Positions 36,121-46,403 of a stretch of 64,000 nt of DNA are shown piece after piece; positions within the stretch are counted from its first letter, which is position 1; each line of letters opens with the position of its first letter. The translations under genes were made by a program, and so were the position numbers. The stretch comes from Cubamyces lactineus (taxonomy: Eukaryota; Basidiomycota; Agaricomycetes; Polyporales; Polyporaceae): assembly GCA_022376465.1 (NCBI GenBank), contig JACDTU010000016.1, forward strand, positions 372,001 to 436,000. Direction: 5' to 3'. The notes under the pieces are model-generated. The model was not told the origin of the DNA, searched no databases, and saw nothing but the letters and a program-made list of their open reading frames with translations.

Positions 36121-37230
36121 CTACTCCTCTGCAAGAGCCAGTGCCTGCTCAATGTCGTCGTCCTCCATCAGCGTCGCCGCAGGCGGCGCATTACCATAGA
36201 TCAGTCGTTGTAGGATGATTGCTGCGTACCCCAAACGTCAGTCCATTCACATGCGCAGAATTGACATTACTCACCGCAGTCAATCGACAGCTGAAAGATT
36301 GCGCAGACCTTGAACTGAAGCGGAGAGCTCTGCAGGAAGAAGTATACAGTCCTTTAAGAGAGATGGGGATCAGGACAGACAGCTGGTGCAACAACGCGGG
36401 ATGGGTCTCACTTGAACGCGTCACCTCCGACCCATCCAATTAGAGTGGACATTCGGAACCCATACAGCGAGCGTTGCTTGTAATTGCTATACGACAATCA
36501 GTTACCACTGCTATTCGTCATATGCCGCACAGAAGCACACCTTATAAGCTGTGGTATGGGGAGCGTGCTCTCCAATCCGAGGGCGACGAAGCCTAGGATG
36601 GCAACGAATAATTCTGACCGTCCAAGTATGAGGAACAGGATAGCTTGACACAGTCTATTCCACATGTAAGCGCTTCCGATCATGTCATCTATAGAGATTT
36701 CCTCACATGAACGCGGCGAGGAACTCGAGGTACTGCGTGTACGTCGACCATTGCCAGAATGAGAAGGGGCGCGTTGATGCACCGAGATTCTCTGGACTCA
36801 GCGATGGGCGGTACCGAAGGCAGATGTAAAGTAGGGCTAACTTGAGGCGCAACGTGCATTAGAGCTGCACTATGAGGGATTATGGAGTACTCACTTGCGC
36901 TACAATCATGAAGAGGGACTGGAAGAGCAATGCTAGCTCAAAGTGGCGACCGAGCCAGAAGAAACATCGTGTAATGTTCGCCAAAAGGCTGGATTCAATG
37001 CTCAGCTATACCCCTCTTCTCACAGGAGAGGTGTGGTGCTCACAGGATAGCACACACATCACGAGAGAAACCTGTTGAGTCTCTGCAAGCAATTAGTAGT
37101 CTAAAACTACATTGAATTACGGCCTCGCATACTTCTTGCGTACTATGGAGTATGCCTGGTCAGCGTAGACCAGGGGCGGGCCGACCGCCATTCCAATAGA
37201 CGCGACGACCGATAACCATGTTGCAACCAT
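36121..37230 (-). CDS. ANY1: ANY1-like PQ-loop membrane protein (SLC66A2 family)
   Basis: Eight exons (37230-37133, 37082-37044, 36988-36895, 36840-36707, 36654-36541, 36486-36412, 36351-36275, 36221-36121) give 243 residues. The chain is mostly hydrophobic, with about seven membrane helices. The two PQ-loop repeats are visible: VGPPLVYADQAYSIVRKKDS with STGFSRDVC near the start, and STLPIPQLISNYKQRSLYGF in the second half. Other family stretches are ANITRCFFWLGRHFE and GWVGGDAFKTVYFF. Yeast Any1 acts at Golgi and endosome membranes, where its loss bypasses phospholipid flippase defects; SLC66A2 is its animal relative. The acidic tail (MEDDDIEQALALAEE) is in the cytosol by inference. It lies 274 bases downstream of the clathrin start on the same strand. 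Confidence 0.9.
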
Positions 37231-37674
37231 GGCTAGAGTACTTGAGAGCAGCTACTGTATGGTATCCAAGATAGAAAGGAGAGCACAACTGCGGGCAAGT
37301 GGGCTGGGATACAAGATGGCGGTGAGCAACGGAAAGCGGTGGCGGCGTCAACGCTGCTAAGCCCGATGACGGGGAGTGTGGCACGCGTAGCGCGTCGCGT
37401 CTGATGCTTCATGGGCGCTTGCACGTCTAGGTCAGCGAGACACACGAGTGAATGGTATTGGAAGGAGTACATAAGTAGATTATAGGAAACATCCAATCCA
37501 AAGGTATCCGGCGATTACAGAGTCCTACAGGGAAGGCATTCAAGGCCGACCGCAGGCCAGCTGCGAGCAATACACGAGGCCGATAGCGTACAGGACAATA
37601 TACTGGTACACGGGTCCTCCGGAGTCTTGAGTGGGCGTTACATGGAATGAAATCGTCGTGCATGGCAGAAGCAT
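37231..37674. other. Intergenic: ANY1 promoter and PH gene 3' end
   Basis: 444 bases between two minus-strand genes; presumably the ANY1 promoter. No domain-bearing frame seen. Confidence 0.55.
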
Positions 37675-39016
37675 CTATCGCGTGGAAAGCCTGCTGGTCA
37701 GAAGCGCGAGCAGGTTCTCCTATATGACAGAATCAGCAATTCCATACTGGTCAGACCTCCTTTGTCCTTTCCCTCACCTTGTCATCAGCGCTGTCGGTGA
37801 ACATGCTCCGGGCATCCCGCTCGCCTTTCAGCTCAAGCGCGAACGAGTTTGGGATGGGCTCCAACTCTTCGAACCCTTCCTGCCACTCCCTGATCCGCTG
37901 GATACGAGAGAGCGTGAAGGCCTCGACCAGCTGCGAGTCGTCCTGAGTGCATCAGTTTCAGTAGATCGTTTCTCCCGACATCGAGATGCGTACCTCGGCA
38001 TCCTTGAAGAGCATTAACGCATCCTCGCGCAGCTCAAAGTGCCGCCTCTTCCATGACAAGAAATCTTCGGATTGGACGGTCAACCAACCCTTCAACAGTA
38101 CCACCGTGCCATCGTCGGTCCTGTATGCTAGTCCCGCCAGACCTGCCGCGCGGGCTCTCCTTTCGCGGTCAGTGCGCTCCCGCCACCGCATGCGCTCTTC
38201 CTGCTGAACACGATTGCGCTCCTCAAGCTGCTTGCGCCATTGCTGCAGCTTTTCCGTCTCAAGCCTCCGCCGTTCCCGATCCTGCCGCTTCCGCTCCTCG
38301 ACGAGCATGCTCTCCAGCGCCGCCGCCTCGCGCTCGATCGCCTCGCGGCGCTTGCGCTCCTCGGCCGCATGCCGCAGCTCCGCCTCGAGCGCAGCCTTGC
38401 GCGCCTCCTCCTCTTGTGCATATTGACGGAGGAGCTCTTCCTTCTCGCGTTTCAGCCGCGCCTGCCGCTGGGCCTCTTCGCGGAGCGCCTCCGCCTCTTC
38501 CTGCTCTTTCCGTCGCTGCGCCTCGCGCCGCCGCAGGGCGGCCTCCTCGGGCGTCGAGACGGTCGCGGCACGCCGTTGGGCGGCGGTCAGACGGCCAGCG
38601 GCGATGGGTATGCGGGAAGAGGTGGTGCGCGTGTGAGAAGGCTTTGGAGGGACTTTCGGCGAGGGCGGGGAGAGGACGCCCATTTCGTTGGGCAGAGGTG
38701 GGAGCTGGCTGTAGCTAGGGGGACGTTTCATTTGTCGGGCGAGGAAGATGACGTGCGAATTGGCGGTGTCGCTCAGCGGACTGCCAATGGGTATTGTGTC
38801 GGGGGTGAGCGGGGCTGCCTCGATGGCGTACCGGACATCGTCCCAATCATGGATGTTGCAGTCTTTCGGCGGGGGCGGTGGTGGGATGTCGGCGTTGTTG
38901 TCGATGGGCTGCAGCATCTTCTCGTTTGGTGAGATCGCTGCGCGAGCTCGGGGGGACATGAGAGGGAGGAAATGTCGGACTTGTTCGAGCTTGGAGCGTA
39001 GTTTCTTGGGCGACAT
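37675..39016 (-). CDS. Coiled-coil protein with C-terminal PH domain
   Basis: Three exons (39016-37994, 37942-37778, 37719-37675) give 410 residues. The N-terminal 150 residues are Pro-rich and disordered (DIPPPPPPKD). Residues about 155-300 form a long highly charged coiled coil of Glu/Arg/Lys/Ala heptads (REAQRRKEQEEAEALREEAQ type). The C-terminal about 100 residues form a PH domain: VVLLKGWLTVQSEDFLSWKR, HFELREDALMLFKDAE, then FALELKGERDARSMFT and a final helix ENLLALLTSRL. PH domains bind phosphoinositides or proteins at membranes. I do not recognise a named orthologue; a cortical or cytoskeletal scaffold is a guess. The PH domain is split by two short introns. Confidence 0.8.
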
Positions 39017-39409
39017 GGTGGAGAGTCGAATTGAGGGTAGCGCAAAGAGATCAAAGGTACTTCAAAGAGAAAGAGTGAGGGAGGGTATATGCGGGTTGAT
39101 GGGGAAAGAGAAGGAAGATGGGGTGAGTGTCTGGTACGTACTGGCCGTGCACGAGTCCATCTTTGTGTTAGAGTTGCTGCTAAGCGATGCGCCATTGTTA
39201 CAACGGCCTCCCAAGCCACAATGAGTCCGCCCCGAATAGCACAATAAATGCCAGTTTCCACGTCCTCCTTCGAGGACTACGGTCGACTACTGGTAATCCA
39301 TGAGGTCATGGAAACGCTGGATTCTAGGAACAGGTGAAAAGGTACCGCTACAGGCTGCGTTGCTATCACACACAAGTACTACAGATATCGTTGCCCGCTT
39401 CGTGCATGA
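39017..39409. other. Intergenic: PH gene promoter and TSR4 3' end
   Basis: 393 bases between two minus-strand genes. No gene or clear site seen. Confidence 0.55.
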
Positions 39410-41052
39410 CTACTCCTCCCACTGAACCAGCACAAGCTCTTCCCGCCAGGTACTGCCGGCCTCCTCGCCCGAGCAGTCCTTTTCACAAGAGAACACCATG
39501 CACGTCCCCCATTCCATTCCCCTCCGTCCGGACGCGCCCTGTCCCCTCAGCGTGCGCAGCACCTCCGCCCGGCGCTCTTCGTCCGTCATCTTCTTTTGTT
39601 CCTCCGTAGGAGCCTTGAGCACGTTGATCAGATTGGGCATCAGCTGGCACTCGAAGACGCGGCGCGATTGGCAGTGCGGGCAACGGGGCAGCGAACCAGG
39701 TGCAAAGGTGCGCTTGCGTGGTGGGGTGACCATGAATTCGGCTTTCGTGACGGGTGTGGGAGGTGCGGGTGGGACTGGGAAGAGCTTGTCGAAGACCTTG
39801 TCACTGGCGTAGGGAAGCGGCGTGCCTCCATGCTCGTACCTATCACGGCCGATTAGCATTCGCCAGGGTGATGATTGCGAGAAGTGGAGCTCACCGGAGA
39901 CACTGTTCGCCCTCGTACGAGACACGCCTGCTGAACCGCTCAAAGGCATGGTCGACGTCGAGCGAGTTTTCGTAGCCCTCAAAGTCCCAGCCGCCGCTGT
40001 CCTTTCCCTTGGATACATTTTCGTCGTCTGGGTCGACCGTCGCTCCTGCGGGGACCTTTACCTTCGGTGGCGGCGGAAGGTACTCCGCGACGGTGGAGAG
40101 GTAGAGGGGAGGGTAAGCGGGCGCCGCTTTCCACGGCGAATCCTCGAGGGAAGCGGACTGCATTCCTGCGACCAAAGAGTCGTCCTCGTCTTCCGTACCG
40201 CTCTCGCCGTCGCTCGGGTGCTCATCATCAGACGATCCGTCGCGCTCGGCAGGATCTGTCTGGGTAGGCTCGGGAGCAGGCTCGGATGCACCGCCAAATA
40301 TCTGCGAACCAAGTCCGAAAGGGTTGGGACCAGCTGTGGCACCGAGCTGCAAGGGTAAATCAGCGCCACAACGCTCGAACGTGTGGTGGGTGGGACGCGA
40401 GTAACTCACAGCGAACGGATTGCTTTTGGGCTGGGTCTTTTTGGCAGCCTCGGCTGCAGCGGCCTTCGCTGCCTCAAGCTCCTTCTGTTTACGTCGAGCT
40501 AGCTTCCGCTCGAGTTTCTCGGCGTACTTTTTGTTGAACCTCAGTTCGCGCCATGCTCGGATACTGCAGCAGGATGCGATCAGCGCGCGGAGGACCGCGA
40601 TAATCGAGGGTGATCACTCGCCTTCCTTCCTTGCGCTGACAGGGTCCGTTAGCGCAGCCCCAGACAAAGAGGGCACGGTCGTTCGGGCTGTCTTCAAGCG
40701 GGCACCAGATTTGGACGAGAAGCTCCATGGGTTGCGAGCAGTTTTGACATGTTGCGTGTGCGGTGGGTGGGTGAGGAGCGGACAAGAACGTCTATGGAGG
40801 TCCACGGAAATGGACGAAGAGGAGAGACGGGAAATGCGATAGATTGAATATCAATATACAGAATGTACATGGAAGAGCGAAGGTGCATCGTACAGGATGA
40901 CCACCTATTCGCGATACAGTGGGATCAAGGAGCGAGGCGAGGTCGTCTACGGGACCGTCTGGGATGCCCAGGTCGACGGCGGTCTCGACATCTGCCTCGA
41001 GCTCATCGTCCGAATCTGACCATGCGTCGTCGACGATGTCAGCGGGAGGCAT
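39410..41052 (-). CDS. TSR4: TSR4/PDCD2-family ribosome biogenesis protein
   Basis: Five exons (41052-40894, 40791-40622, 40563-40410, 40346-39895, 39839-39410) give 454 residues. The opening EADVETAVDLGIPDGPV and SRIGGHPTFL, then CQNCSQPMELLVQIWCPLED and LFVWGC ... CQRKEGSIRAWRELR, are the N-terminal PDCD2 zinc region. The C-terminal PDCD2_C domain has PRCPHCQSRRVFECQLMPNL, MEWGTCMVFSCEKDC and WREELVLVQWEE. Tsr4 is a dedicated chaperone for ribosomal protein uS5 (Rps2) in 40S assembly. A Lys/Ala-rich coil and an acidic Ser/Asp/Glu linker separate the halves. Intron 40564-40621 begins GC (AAG then GCGAGT); using it restores KEGSIRAW. The first intron is 102 bases. I used the ATG at 41052 rather than the one 7 codons upstream at 41073. 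Confidence 0.93.
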
Positions 41053-42413
41053 GCTTCCGGGGGGTACCTGCAAGTAGACGTAAAACTGGCGATTGGCGAG
41101 CGTGGATTATGATCTGGAAAGAGAGTGGGATGCATGAGCATGTGCGATCAGGCAAGGAGGCGAGAGAAGGAGGGTCAGAAAAGCATGAATGGTATAAATT
41201 TGAAGAACTCGTCAAAGGCTGCTGCGTTCGGAGAAGCTCCTTGGCGGCATTTCAGACTCGTCATCTAGAAGACTCATCTCGAAAGGTATGAGAACGAATA
41301 GAACAAGATACCTACCTAGGAGACGAGAGACGGCGTGCAATGGAGGGAGAAGAGGGAAGAGAGATGGTGCTGGTGGGAGAGAAGCAGGCGCCGAAAAAAT
41401 ACTGCTCAGCGATGGGCGCTTGCCTGATTAGGACAGGACAAACAAGAGACCAAATATCGGTCCGGTCTCCCGGTGAGTTCAGAGTATGTACCTGACTGGA
41501 TCTACTGCAGTTATCACGGTACAGTATTCTGTCTTCTGTCGCCAATTTGCGTGCACACATGCTCTACCACTGTAACGCAAAAAACGCCGTACGCAGGCGG
41601 GGTTGGCAGGGGGACACTGGAGGGAAAGTCAGAATGGTGCGCTCGACGGATGAAGCGCATCATGAGTGAGGCGATAGTCTGCGCTGATGGCTAGGGCGTC
41701 TGACGGGAAGTCGCTGATTGGGCGGAGAAGCGTGGGATGTGGGAGAAGAGGAGCCTGGAGAGGGTTTGTGGAGGAGTGCGAGATTGTCTGGACCTGTTGT
41801 GGTGGGGAATGGATATTGAAGGAGGAGAGACGGACGACTGGAGCACAGCAGGATCGAGGACACTACCATGCTCTATCTCGATTGGCGATTCACGGTGCGA
41901 TGGGGGGGGGGGGGGAGCGTCTCCGCTCTGTCGGGCGTACGCCTGCTCGATCATCCGCAACTTATCAGCCACCAAGCCCTCCTCTCCTGCACAGAGCCCT
42001 CGTGGCCCGCAGCGCACTGTGATCCATTCCTTAGCGGATGCATCGCAGCACGGGCGTGCAGACGTGAAAGGGGCAGAAGCGACCGGGGAGATCAAGGAGA
42101 GAGGACTTGATTAAATACGCCGGGGAAATTAAGCAGAAGGCACCACATTGAGCAGCAGCCCGGGATCTTGCCGAGGAGAAGCAAGGCCTCGCAGTGGGAT
42201 GGGCGCGTGCGTGCGTAAGTGAGAGGGAGAGAGCGAGGTGGGACTGTGGTGGACAGGGCCCAGCTGCCGCTAAGCTTCGGTCTATATGTAACCATCCACT
42301 TCCTGCGTATACTTATATTACCACCTCCTCCCTCTCCCGTACTTATCCCTCCCGCGCCCCCTTCCTCCGCTTCTCCCATCTCCCATCTCTCCCCTCTCCT
42401 CCAGCCGCCCCCC
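41053..42413. other. Divergent intergenic region between TSR4 and Zn2Cys6 factor 2
   Basis: About 1.36 kb, carrying both promoters. A minus-strand frame at 42095-41691 (134 codons) has a helical stretch and a proline run created by a G14 homopolymer; it has no known domain and I could not extend it by splicing. Nearest the factor the plus strand is C/T-rich. As at factor 1, the upstream region of this regulator is long for the window. Confidence 0.5.
41902..41915. repeat. G14 homopolymer
   Basis: Fourteen consecutive G on the plus strand in the intergenic region upstream of transcription factor 2. Slippage-prone; its exact length is uncertain in any assembly. Confidence 0.9.
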
Positions 42414-45400
42414 ATGTCCTCTGCCCTCGACCCGCCTCTCCTCTCAAACCCTGATCTCTCCCCGAGAGACCCTGTCAATGGCGAAAAGAAGCGCAAGCGC
42501 GGCGCAACTCGTCTCTCCTGTGCAGAATGTCGCAGGTCCGTCTCCCGCGCTCATTTCCCCCCGACCCAGCCGGAACCTCTAAAACGTTTCCCCTTCCCTC
42601 CCCAGATTGAAGTTGCGCTGCGACAGAGCAATCCCATGCGGCTCTTGCGTTAAACGAGGTTGCGCTGCTATCTGCCCAGACGGTTCGTACTCCATCCCCT
42701 TCTTCTCCTCCTACTCTCCCACCAAACGTAATCGCCACTTCTTCCAGGTTCCCTGACGACGGGAAAGGGTAATCGGTGAGCTCTCTTTTCTCTCTCTACC
42801 CATCCTTCGCGTAGCCTCACCCCCTCCACGACACAGCTTTGTTCTCGCCTCCACCCAGGATCTGCACGAGAAGATTAACCAGCTCGCTAATCGCGTCCGC
42901 GACCTCGAGGACGCCCTCCGTACCTCATACGCCGTCCACTCCCTCGATCCTCATCCCCTCCTCTCCGAAGAACTCCTCAGGATAAAGGCACCCATCCAGC
43001 GCGAGAACCTCATCAACACAGGCACCGCCAATGGCAATTCAGACGAGCAGAGTGCCGATGTCGTCGATTCAATGGGCACCCTCTCCATCAGCGATAGCGG
43101 TCGTACTAATTACTTCGGTCAAGCAACTAGTTCATGGGTGAGCCACCCAAGGATCCTAGCCGTTCTCGCAACTATTGACAGCGCCTTGTTTAGTACTACC
43201 TAACGGTTCGTGGGAATCACCATATGTGAGCCAGTCCAAGACTGACGGCTCTGACTACAGAACGAGGACAACGAGGATGACGCTCGGGATCAACGCATGA
43301 GCGCACTCCGCAAGCTTCTATCCCCAGAGGTCTTGTCGCTTAGCGGCCTCTTCCCCATTGCCCCGAGCTTGCCTCTTACTCTAGACGCTCAAACTATGAA
43401 GCTAGAGCGGCTGCGCAGTCTGTTTTGGTATCTGCCAGGTGTCGACGAAGCGGCCGAGCTGCGTCGCATCTATTTCCAACATGCTGCTTGGATGTAGGTC
43501 TATCCCGTATCCTAAGCGGTTACCAGCCATCTTGACGTGAAACGCATTTAGGTACAACCCCGTGTCGCAAGCTCAGCTCAACGAGAGCGCATTCCATATC
43601 TTCTACAATCCCAACAAAGCACCCGATATGGAAGATCCGCTCTTGTCGCATCAGCTATCGCTCTTGTACATGGTGCTGGCCATCGGCAGCTTGATGGACA
43701 CCTCTCGGCCTGCCTACAATGTGGAAGCGGAAAAATACCATCACTTGGCCAGAGCTGCGCTCTTTCAAAGCCCCATTTTCGAAGAGCCTACGCTCACCGC
43801 CGTTCAGAGTCTCGTAAGTTCCGAAAATTGTGGCATGCGAGCGAGAGTTCTAACTCGGCTCGAACAGTATTTGATGGCCTTCTACCTATTTTTGAGTGAG
43901 CGACATGGCAGTGGCGTTGGCTCACGCTGGGCTTTCATGGGCTTGGCGGTCAAGTTGGGTGTCAGTGTAAGTATCTGGTTTTCTGACGTCTGATCGACTT
44001 GCTGACGTGCTGTTGTAGATGGGTCTCCGTAAGTAGCGGAAAGTGGCTTGCGCTACGATTGCTCATTCGTCTCCAGATCGTGATGCGGGGAAGTGGCATA
44101 TTAGCAACGACGAAGTTCAGCGACGTAGGGAGAGCTTCTGGGAGCTTTATTCATATGATCTCCTCCAGGTAATGCTCCGTGAGCTGCAGGAACATGTCTG
44201 GCTTGACTGACATCTTCTGCAGTCATACACCCTCGGTCGGCCACCGTCCTTCACTCTGGCTCACATAGACTGCAAGAAACCGTATACTGAGGACCCATGC
44301 AACGAGGACACATGTACGTTGACAGCTGACATACTGTATCCCTGTGCTCATAGACCCACAGTTCATTGGTGGAAGCACAGGTTCACTTCGGAGTGCATGA
44401 ACCTAGTGTATGACCAGGCCTTTGGCGCCAAGACCCCCACGTACAGCACCGTTCTGCAGTTGGATCGCAAATTGCGAGGATTCGCTGTCCCTGCTTCGCT
44501 GCAGATCGCTGGCTTCGGCAATTCGGAATCCCGGGGCGGCAGTTACTACGAGAGTGTGCCCCTCATCTTGCAGCGCCACCTCGTTCTCGCCATACGAGAG
44601 TCCAGTACGTACCTGCGGAAACGTTGTCTTTCATCGCCTTACCGGTCCTTTGCAGATCTACTCTACATGCACCGTGGTTTCTTCGCCAGAGCTATTAGCG
44701 ACCATCCCAAGGATCCTTTGGGAAGTCCATACGGCGGGTCGTTCATCGCGGCATATCGGAGTGCTGGCTCCCTTGTCGCTCTCGTACGCAACATTCATTC
44801 ACAACTGAAGGAGCTGACGGAACGGATGTGGTTCCTGTGGACGCATCTATTCTCATGCTCGGTAAGCTCGGTGGCGTCCGGGGTTGATGTCGGGATCTTG
44901 ATGTTGACGTTACCTCCGATGCCAGATCATCCTCGGATCGATTGTTACCCGATGCCCTTCCATGAGCCTTGCGCCTTCGGCCCTCGTACAACTCGACTCC
45001 GCCTGCGAGCTGTTCAAGAAGACGGCCGTCGGGTTCCATGCCGAGAAAGTGCTTGTACGTCGCCATGGACGCTTCTTCTGCATGATACCTCTTGACAGTT
45101 TCGTGGTAGGGCATCATGATGCGGTTGCGCGAGAAGGCGCACGCCAGCCTGTCGGCTTACCGTAACACCCCGCCTTCACGGCCTGGCACGTTGTCAGAGC
45201 CGACAACGCCGGCGGATGACAACGACGAGCTGAGCACGCTTGGAGGAAGGACACGTCTTGTCGAACCCAAGGAGAAGTCGATGTCACCGCAAATCACCGA
45301 TCGCTCACCGACTTCGTTGAACCCCATCGTGCCTTTGCCCCTCAAACAGGATGAAGATCAGCCCGTGCACCCATACGTCCTGCAGTACTTGCGTACCTTT

Positions 45401-45838
45401 GCACCGTCTCCCCAGAACAATGCCACCAACGGCGTCGGTCCTTCGATGCAGGCAGGGCCGTCGCAGCCCCAGATGATGACGAATGGTCAACGAATTTCCC
45501 CAACGCATTATCAACCGCAACAGGCGCAGGCGATGCACAACCTACACCCCATCTCAACAACCTTTGGTAGCCCGGACCCTTTCCCGCATCACCCACAACA
45601 GCAACAACAACAGTCACAGCTATCGGGACTGCAGATGGAGGGTGTGGGGCCGATGTTCCCGCAGTACTTCCCTGTGTTCGACTATGGGCATGCGAGTGGA
45701 GGCGGTTCGACCGATGTTTTCATGAGTTCGCCACTGCAGATGGACGGGGAGTACTCCGCCGGCGGACGGTCGTATTCGCCGGAGCAAATGAGCGCACAAT
45801 CAGCATGGCAGGACTTTGTTGCGCAGATGGGTATGTGA
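42414..45838 (+). CDS. Zn2Cys6 transcription factor 2, paralogue of factor 1, 15 exons
   Basis: Exons 42414-42535, 42606-42682, 42748-42775, 42837-43137, 43194-43205, 43261-43493, 43552-43813, 43868-43966, 44019-44028, 44077-44168, 44223-44313, 44362-44604, 44656-44861, 44926-45054 and 45110-45838 give 877 residues. The zinc cluster is SCAECRRLKLRCDRAIPC followed by CVKRGCAAIC. The basic lead-in EKKRKRGATR is typical. A coil (HEKINQLANRVRDLEDALR), the fungal-specific domain (LSLLYMVLAIGSLMDTSRP, WAFMGLAVKLGVS, RRRESFWELYSYDLLQ) and LLYMHRGFFARAI follow, then a Ser/Pro/Gln-rich tail. It matches factor 1 along its whole length and shares most intron positions, including 12- and 10-base exons. 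Unlike factor 1, the zinc cluster has one intron fewer and SLSISDSGR is not split. A nuclear regulator with unknown targets. Confidence 0.92.
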
Positions 45839-46403
45839 GCTGCCCGCGCAGAGCTTTTTGTGCGAGTAGAGATCGGAAACGGGTTCGCTTTGCAGTCTTT
45901 TTGATACCATGTGTATAAATGGTTTGTAATTGTATCATGTCATTTCGCGATTCATACGGCGATCTGTTTCTTGGGCTCGTGGCTTTCGAAGGACTTGTCG
46001 TAGCTATATACTCGATAGACAGTCGGTCAAGTTATGCTGCTCCCACTTCGTCGCTGGGCTGTTCGTATTCGTTCATGAAGTATTAGAGTTGTAACTTATC
46101 GTCTGTGAGATGTTCCTGCACGTAGCCTTGTCGAATATGGCTCCCATGTATCGGTATCAAATGCAAAGTGTTTACCATGCGCAGTGGCTGCGGCGGATTC
46201 CCAGTTGCTGCCGATCTTGACGTCCATTTATGTACAGTAAGCGCTGGAGGACTGTGCCTTGCCGTCGTCTCCGCCCAAGACTCTCTCCATAGCCGGCGCG
46301 TTCTTGTTCTTGTCTTCCTCCCTTGCCCTGCAGTTACCCATATCTTCAACGCGATTTCTTGCATACATTATTCCAGCTCGTACAACGCATACAGAGAGGG
46401 AAC
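45839..46403. other. Intergenic: factor 2 3' end and sorting nexin promoter
   Basis: 565 bases between two plus-strand genes. No gene or named site seen. Confidence 0.55.

Noticed and set aside
38053..38932. Long plus-strand frames opposite the PH protein
   Set aside because: Mirror of the Glu/Arg coiled coil (Arg/Ala/Leu-rich shadows) with no domain of their own.
42092..42496. Minus-strand frame across the start of factor 2
   Set aside because: Gly/Arg-rich complement of the C/T-rich leader and first exon.
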